Origin: an uncultured Megasphaera sp. | GTDB taxonomy: Bacteria > Bacillota > Negativicutes > Veillonellales > Megasphaeraceae | NCBI GenBank assembly: GCA_934193515.1 | Contig: CAKPVJ010000046.1 | Coordinates: 1-10,485 of the forward strand | Direction of reading: 5' to 3' | Length of the DNA: 10,485 bases | Part shown: piece after piece, positions 7,231 to 10,485 of the stretch | Numbering within the stretch: the stretch's first letter is position 1 | Layout: each line of letters begins with the position of its first letter | Notes under the pieces: model-generated | Databases searched by the model: none | Seen by the model: only the letters and a program-made list of their open reading frames with translations | What the model was told of the DNA's origin: nothing | Program-made: the position numbers and the translations under genes

Positions 7231-7258
7231 TTGACAATTTTCTTATGTATTCTATAAT
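7231..7258 (+). promoter_or_regulatory. Strong promoter of the small RNA
   Basis: TTGACA (7231-7236) and TATAAT (7253-7258) are both perfect consensus hexamers with a 16-nt spacer. The predicted start is near 7264. No protein-coding gene begins within 400 bp; the first structure downstream is an intrinsic terminator. Confidence 0.8.
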
Positions 7259-7263
7259 AATAA

Positions 7264-7337
7264 GTAGAGTGAGACCGTAAAGGCCGCATGAAGGGGTACA
7301 CCACCGCGGGTGTAGTTTTCTTCATGCGGCTTTTTTT
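7264..7337 (+). ncRNA. Candidate small RNA of about 74 nt
   Basis: A consensus promoter is followed, within 75 nt, by a strong intrinsic terminator, and no open reading frame of note fits between them. The predicted transcript has about 19 unpaired 5' nucleotides (GUAGAGUGAGACCGUAAAG) and one long hairpin. The lower stem is 11 bp (7283-7293 with 7320-7330), then comes an asymmetric internal loop (GGG against GUUUU), then a 6-bp upper stem UACACC/GGUGUA (7297-7302 with 7309-7314) with loop ACCGCG. It ends in seven U. The single-stranded 5' end could be the part that pairs with targets. I could not match it to 6S, SRP, a riboswitch or another known family by eye. Alternatives are a short terminated leader of a lost gene or a very small antisense RNA. 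Confidence 0.6.
7283..7337 (+). terminator. Intrinsic terminator of the small RNA
   Basis: GCCGCATGAAG (7283-7293) pairs perfectly with CTTCATGCGGC (7320-7330), followed by seven T (7331-7337). The upper hairpin 7297-7314 is nested inside it. Confidence 0.85.
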
Positions 7338-7370
7338 CATTTCATCTCTCTAAATAAATCCTAACCATAA

Positions 7371-7441
7371 AAAAATGCAAAAAGCCTGACAGACCAATCC
7401 ACTGTCAGGCTTTTTGTGTTGTTTTTCCATTATGCATTTTT
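7371..7441. terminator. Bidirectional terminator with nested inverted repeats
   Basis: The core stem 7379-7392 / 7402-7415 is a perfect 14-bp pairing (AAAAAGCCTGACAG with CTGTCAGGCTTTTT) around a 9-nt loop, so each strand has a GC stem followed by a T-run. An outer repeat AAAAATGCA (7371-7379) / TGCATTTTT (7433-7441) brackets it. No known gene ends at it: the flanking genes both start outward. It may insulate the small RNA from the operon starting at 7669, or end an unannotated transcript. Confidence 0.75.
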
Positions 7442-7581
7442 AGCATTGTTATATATTCAATTCAGTTATTTATTTTTATTAATCATATATTAATGAAACG
7501 TTTTTCCCTATTAAGCATACGCTATTTTGCGAAATATGTTTGTATATATAAAAAATAATATATATTTTTAATGTATAATCA
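7442..7581. other. Very AT-rich stretch, no gene seen
   Basis: Mostly A/T tracts with low-complexity TATATA runs (for example around 7541-7575) and a small palindrome (ATTAAT-CATAT-ATTAAT near 7480). I see no reading frame or defined RNA here. It may be an upstream element for the promoter at 7582. Confidence 0.4.
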
Positions 7582-7610
7582 TTGACGAGGCTATGAGATT
7601 ACTGTATAGT
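7582..7610 (+). promoter_or_regulatory. Promoter of the tenI-like/hydrolase operon
   Basis: TTGACG (7582-7587, 5 of 6), 17-nt spacer, TATAGT (7605-7610, 5 of 6). The predicted start near 7617 leaves a leader of about 52 nt before the GTG at 7669. No TPP riboswitch is visible in that leader. Confidence 0.7.
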
Positions 7611-7668
7611 TATATATATAAACTATTTCTTGTCATTATACAATATTATATAATCAGGTGATATAATC

Positions 7669-8268
7669 GTGTTAAAAGTAGCTGCAATTACCAATCACGA
7701 ACTCGCCCCGACAAATTACTGGGATCAGCTAGAACAAATAGCCGCATCCGATGTAGATGTCATCGTCCTTCGTGAAAAGAACCTGTCCGAAGAAGAATAC
7801 ACGAATTACGCCAAGCGGGCATTGCGTTTATGCAATATTCATGACAAAACATGTATTCTTCACCATTTCGGCAAAGCCGCCATTCGGCTTCATGTACCTC
7901 GTTTCCAATGTTCCCTGAACTATTTAGAAACACATTCTTCACTGCTCTATTACATGACCACGCTGGGTGTATCCGTTCATACGCCGGAAGAAGCTAAAAG
8001 AGCAGAAGAATTGGGAGCTACGTACATTATGGCAAGCCATGTGTTCCCGACGGCCTGCAAGAAAGATTTACCGCCTATTCGTCCTCAAACGGTACAGGCT
8101 ATTTGTGATGCCGTATCGATTCCCGTATATGCGTTGGGCGGCGTTACGCCGCAGACCGTGAAAGAATTACAGGACGTGCCGATTACCGGCGTCGCTTTAA
8201 TGTCCGGTCTCATGACGTGTTCTGATGTCCCGGCGTATGTTCGTGAATTAAAAGAGCAAGTAAAATAA
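7669..8268 (+). CDS. TenI-like protein (thiamine thiazole tautomerase / thiamine phosphate synthase superfamily)
   Basis: A 199-aa TIM-barrel protein of the ThiE/TenI superfamily. Matching segments are VIVLREKNLSEEEY (31-44), GVSVHTPEEAKRAEELGATYI (100-120) and IPVYALGGVTPQTV (151-164) with GVALMSG (174-180) as the phosphate-binding end. Where true thiamine phosphate synthases have a GPVF-T-TK motif, this protein has ASHVFPTACKK (122-132). The histidine (H124) and the CKK are as I recall them in B. subtilis TenI, which aromatises the thiazole phosphate and does not couple the two thiamine halves. So TenI-type tautomerase is more likely than ThiE. It starts with GTG after an AGGTGA site 7 nt upstream. 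No thi genes are nearby; its partner is the hydrolase that follows after 10 nt. A different substrate remains possible. Confidence 0.8.
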   Translation: MLKVAAITNHELAPTNYWDQLEQIAASDVDVIVLREKNLSEEEYTNYAKRALRLCNIHDKTCILHHFGKAAIRLHVPRFQCSLNYLETHSSLLYYMTTLGVSVHTPEEAKRAEELGATYIMASHVFPTACKKDLPPIRPQTVQAICDAVSIPVYALGGVTPQTVKELQDVPITGVALMSGLMTCSDVPAYVRELKEQVK

Positions 8269-8278
8269 AGAGGTGTAT

Positions 8279-8803
8279 ATGATGACACAGGCTTATATTA
8301 TCATCGATATGCAAAATGATTTTATCAGCGGTGCATTAGGCACACCGGAAGCCCAAGCTATTATCCCTTCTATTGAAGAAAAAATCATCGCCAGCAAAAA
8401 GAATACGGATGTGCAGACGGATATTATTTTTACGCAGGATACGCATGACGCAGCGTATTTAGATACCCAGGAAGGGAAAAAGCTTCCTGTACCGCACTGC
8501 ATAAAAGATACAAAGGGCTGGCAGATTTGCAAGCAGCTGCTTCCGTATACGTTGTTTGCAACTATATTAGAAAAACCGACTTTTGGCTGTCCTGATTTAG
8601 TCCCAGAAGTCGCAGACTATGACCGTCTTGTCCTGATGGGCGTATGTACAGACATTTGTGTCATTTCAAACGCCCTGCTGCTGAAAGCCTTTTACCCGGA
8701 AAAAGAAATCTGCGTAGACAGTACCTGCTGTGCAGGCGTCACGCCGGAAAGCCACGACAACGCACTGCAGGCCATGAAATCCTGTCAAATTGATATTTTA
8801 TAA
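8279..8803 (+). CDS. Isochorismatase/nicotinamidase-family cysteine hydrolase
   Basis: A 174-aa alpha/beta cysteine hydrolase. The catalytic triad is visible: D10 (IIIDMQNDF), K99 (LEKPTFG) and nucleophile C127 (GVCTDICVISNA), with the cis-peptide segment just before it. D54 and H56 (TQDTHDA) and H73 (PVPHCIKDT) fit the metal site of nicotinamidases. The family covers nicotinamidase, isochorismatase and other amidases; here the length and DTH/PHC pattern favour a nicotinamidase-like amide hydrolase, but the substrate is not certain. The start is ATG 8279 or 8282, since the AGAGG site (8269-8273) is well spaced to both; the upstream GTG 8273 overlaps that site and is unlikely. It is co-transcribed with the tenI-like gene, 10 nt downstream, and ends at its own terminator. 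Confidence 0.85.
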   Translation: MMTQAYIIIDMQNDFISGALGTPEAQAIIPSIEEKIIASKKNTDVQTDIIFTQDTHDAAYLDTQEGKKLPVPHCIKDTKGWQICKQLLPYTLFATILEKPTFGCPDLVPEVADYDRLVLMGVCTDICVISNALLLKAFYPEKEICVDSTCCAGVTPESHDNALQAMKSCQIDIL

Positions 8804-8831
8804 TTGAAAAATTCGCACGATTGACATGCTG

Positions 8832-8881
8832 CTCCCGCTGTAGATACATGAATATCCTAATCTACGTCGGGAGTTTTTTTT
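8832..8881 (+). terminator. Terminator of the tenI-like/hydrolase operon
   Basis: CTCCCG (8832-8837) pairs with CGGGAG (8868-8873), and GTAGAT (8840-8845) with ATCTAC (8860-8865). A 2-nt internal loop separates the two helices, and eight T follow (8874-8881). It starts 28 nt after the hydrolase stop. Confidence 0.88.
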
Positions 8882-8955
8882 GCATCTACATCTACCATTG
8901 CCAAGAAATTGATGACGATTACAAAAAACAATGCACGACCCACAACGAAACATAC

Positions 8956-9008
8956 AAAAAACGGGACCGTCCATATGGAAAAATCCATTAGCAACAGCCC
9001 CGTTTTTT
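8956..9008. terminator. Bidirectional terminator between convergent operons
   Basis: AAAAAACGGG (8956-8965) pairs with CCCGTTTTTT (8999-9008), with an internal hairpin ATGGA/TCCAT (8975-8979 / 8984-8988). On the minus strand it lies about 30 nt after the alcohol dehydrogenase stop and ends in a T-run, so it is the likely terminator of that gene. On the plus strand it backs up the terminator at 8832. Confidence 0.75.
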
Positions 9009-9037
9009 TTACACCGCGTCTTTTTTAGCTAAATCCG

Positions 9038-10171
9038 TTACATACATGCTTCATATATTTCTTGAATTTCTTCTTTAGAAAAAACAGCAGGATGCGACAT
9101 AATAGCACCACGCGAAGAACGCATAGCATTTTTGACAAGCCAGGGAATATCCTCCGCCTGCACGCCTTCATGAGAAAGTGTGGAAGATAGGCCCAATACA
9201 GTAATAATTTCTTGCAGTATACGTATCAAGTCCTGTTCGTTTGTACCGCCTAAAGCTCGCGAAATGGCAGCAAATCGCTGCGGTGCGGCTTCTATAGAGC
9301 GAGCAAAAATAGGCGGCGTCAAAATAGCCAGTCCCCGTCCGTGCGTCACGTTGCGCAGGCCGCTTAAAGGATGTTCCAAGCCATGAGGAGCCGTTACCCC
9401 GGACAGACTAATGCTCATGCCGCCTAAGGTACTGCATACGGCCAAGCCTTCCCAAGCTTCTGTTGTCATGCCTGATGCAATCTGCCTAGCACAGCGGCTG
9501 AAAAGCTGCATGCCGTACAGCGACTGCATTTCTGTCATTGGGCTGCACGCACGGGACAGATACGCTTCCATATGATGGCACAACGCATCAAACGCCACCG
9601 CTGCCAAGACATGCGTCGGCATGCCCGTCATGGTCCCTGGGTCAATAATAGCCAATGACGGTAAAATGTTTCGCGTACTCAATGCCCGCTTATCGTGTTT
9701 TTCTTCATCCGTCAACACGGCAAAAGGCGTGCATTCACTCCCGGTACCGCAAGTCGTCGGTATCGCTGCGATGGGCAGCGCTTTCGTACCTCGTTCCCGA
9801 CCTTTGATATAATCTCCCAAAAATCCTTCGTTGCAGGCTGCAAAGGCAATGCCTTTGGCACAATCTATGACACTGCCGCCGCCAACAGCGATGACAAACT
9901 GTGCCTGCATGGCTTTCGCCGCTGCAGCTCCTGCTTCTACGGCTTGAAATCCCGGATTCGGCACGACGTCTGCGTATACATCATAGGTAATTCCCTGGTT
10001 CTGCAAAGAAATTTCTATGCGTTTCAAAACACCGCTTCGCCTGGCACTGCCGCCGCTGCCCGCTACGATAAGCGCGCGTTTCCCCCACGCCGCTGTCAGC
10101 TCACCGATACGGTCAACAGCGTCCCAGCCAAACTGAATACGAACCGGTAAATAATAGGAAAAATCCTTCAT
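9038..10171 (-). CDS. Iron-containing alcohol dehydrogenase
   Basis: A 377-aa group III (metal-dependent) NAD(P)-alcohol dehydrogenase. The N-terminal Rossmann-like domain has GGGSVIDCAKG (97-107) and TTCGTGSE (139-146) for the nucleotide. The C-terminal helical domain supplies the metal ligands D195, H199 (FDALCHHMEAY), H263 (APHGLEH) and H277 (NVTHGRG), all present. Such enzymes reduce aldehydes to alcohols in fermentation or oxidise polyols; the exact substrate cannot be read from the sequence. Start ATG 10171 is chosen because AAAGGAG lies 8 nt upstream and the protein then begins with the family pattern FSYYLPVRIQFG. The reading frame extends 33 codons further upstream, but that part overlaps the promoter and leader hairpin and looks non-coding. 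It is a single-gene unit. Confidence 0.92.
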   Translation of the reverse strand: MKDFSYYLPVRIQFGWDAVDRIGELTAAWGKRALIVAGSGGSARRSGVLKRIEISLQNQGITYDVYADVVPNPGFQAVEAGAAAAKAMQAQFVIAVGGGSVIDCAKGIAFAACNEGFLGDYIKGRERGTKALPIAAIPTTCGTGSECTPFAVLTDEEKHDKRALSTRNILPSLAIIDPGTMTGMPTHVLAAVAFDALCHHMEAYLSRACSPMTEMQSLYGMQLFSRCARQIASGMTTEAWEGLAVCSTLGGMSISLSGVTAPHGLEHPLSGLRNVTHGRGLAILTPPIFARSIEAAPQRFAAISRALGGTNEQDLIRILQEIITVLGLSSTLSHEGVQAEDIPWLVKNAMRSSRGAIMSHPAVFSKEEIQEIYEACM

Positions 10172-10192
10172 CTGTATCGCTCCTTTCTTAGA

Positions 10193-10227
10193 CAAAAAGC
10201 GAGTGCAGCGTCTTGCATACACTCGCT
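10193..10227 (-). promoter_or_regulatory. Terminator-like hairpin in the alcohol dehydrogenase leader
   Basis: AGCGAGTG (10198-10205) pairs perfectly over 8 bp with CACTCGCT (10220-10227), with a 14-nt loop, and on the minus strand is followed by five T (10193-10197). It sits between the predicted transcript start (about 10235) and the ribosome site. It could attenuate transcription, or it could be the terminator of the gene to the right. Confidence 0.6.
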
Positions 10228-10241
10228 CTTTCGTTATGTTC

Positions 10242-10270
10242 AGTATACTGCATTTACATAGATTCGTCAC
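10242..10270 (-). promoter_or_regulatory. Likely promoter of the alcohol dehydrogenase gene, with palindromic -10
   Basis: Minus-strand GTGACG (10265-10270, 4 of 6), 17-nt spacer, TATACT (10242-10247, 5 of 6). The -10 lies inside the perfect 10-bp palindrome CAGTATACTG (10241-10250), a possible repressor site. A perfect TTGACA also occurs at 10293-10298 but has no -10 at the right distance. Confidence 0.5.
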
Positions 10271-10355
10271 GGGGCGGCAAAACCGCAGATAGTGTCAAGT
10301 TGTTGTGGGTATTTTATTTAATTGGAACTTATTGGCAATAAAATCAGTTTGTTAT

Positions 10356-10484
10356 TTATGAAATATGATAGTATCCTCCGTTCTTGATGCCTTTCATCCA
10401 GCTTCCGCGAAGTGCTTCTTCACTTCCTGGCAGTGCAAAACAATGATTGGCATCGTAAGTACCATAGAATAGTCGATGGTGCTG
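10356..10484 (-). CDS. C-terminal end of an unidentified gene (partial)
   Basis: A 42-codon open frame enters from the right edge and ends with TAA at 10356-10358. It contains GTYDANHCFALPGSEEAL and GSWMKGIKNGGYYHIS at its end. The composition is that of a soluble protein, but I do not recognise the family. A second minus-strand frame stays open to a TGA at 10394-10396 (TIDYSMVLTMPIIVLHCQEV and a short tail) and also looks protein-like. The frame choice is therefore uncertain. About 85 nt separate the stop from the dehydrogenase promoter. Confidence 0.4.
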   Translation of the reverse strand, partial: QHHRLFYGTYDANHCFALPGSEEALRGSWMKGIKNGGYYHIS

Positions 10485-10485
10485 G

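Noticed and set aside
7035..7280. Plus-strand 81-codon frame in the intergenic region
   Set aside because: It lacks a ribosome site, runs through the palindrome, the consensus promoter and the small RNA start, and its composition reflects AT-rich DNA.
7291..7310. T-box-like string (AAGGGG...ACCGCGG) in the small RNA
   Set aside because: The UGG core is missing, only about 20 nt precede the hairpin so there is no Stem I, and no aminoacyl-tRNA synthetase or amino acid gene follows.
8821..8826. TTGACA inside the terminator region after the hydrolase gene
   Set aside because: The sequence 17 nt downstream (ATACAT) is a poor -10, it falls within the terminator hairpin, and no plus-strand gene follows.
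10172..10270. N-terminal extension of the alcohol dehydrogenase (33 extra codons)
   Set aside because: It overlaps the predicted promoter and leader hairpin, has no ribosome site, and the family pattern begins at the methionine at 10171 with a good site.
10329..10341. Palindrome TTATTGGCAATAA
   Set aside because: Short, AT-rich, with a single central base; it cannot form a stable hairpin and is not aligned with any promoter.

Overview
The window looks like chromosome of an anaerobic, mid-GC Firmicute. A Negativicutes member of the Megasphaera/Veillonellaceae type is my best guess. It rests on the T-box leader, the strong Shine-Dalgarno sites, the sigma-A-type promoters and the general feel of the proteins, not on a database match. 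No insertion sequence, phage gene, CRISPR array, tRNA or rRNA was seen.

Positions 100-5513 (minus strand) hold a complete branched-chain amino acid operon in the order ilvC-ilvB-ilvN-ilvD. Its products turn pyruvate (or pyruvate plus 2-oxobutyrate) into the 2-oxo acid precursors of valine, leucine and isoleucine: acetohydroxyacid synthase (IlvB catalytic, IlvN regulatory), ketol-acid reductoisomerase (IlvC) and dihydroxy-acid dehydratase (IlvD). A near-consensus promoter (5485-5513) feeds a leader of about 318 nt that is a T-box riboswitch. It has a readable isoleucine (AUC) specifier, a canonical T-box sequence and a strong intrinsic terminator, so the operon should be switched on by uncharged tRNA-Ile. 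A hairpin lies between ilvC and ilvB, ilvB and ilvN overlap by 4 nt, and a possible internal promoter precedes ilvD.

Positions 5578-6807 (minus) encode a DUF815-family AAA+ ATPase with its own likely promoter. Positions 6808-7668 form an AT-rich divergent intergenic region of about 860 bp that is not empty. It contains three copies of a 10-bp element, two of them forming a 34-bp near-perfect palindrome. Just downstream are a consensus-like promoter and a compact transcript of about 74 nt ending in an intrinsic terminator. A second, bidirectional terminator with nested repeats follows. The most economical reading is an undescribed, regulated small RNA gene.

Positions 7669-8803 (plus) are a two-gene operon: a TenI-like protein (thiamine thiazole tautomerase type) and a small isochorismatase/nicotinamidase-family cysteine hydrolase. 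It has its own promoter and terminator. Convergent to it, 9038-10171 (minus) encodes an iron-type alcohol dehydrogenase whose 5' leader carries a terminator-like hairpin and whose -10 region is a palindrome. The right edge (10356-10484, minus) appears to hold the C-terminal end of an unidentified gene, and the left edge may hold the last codons of a plus-strand gene.
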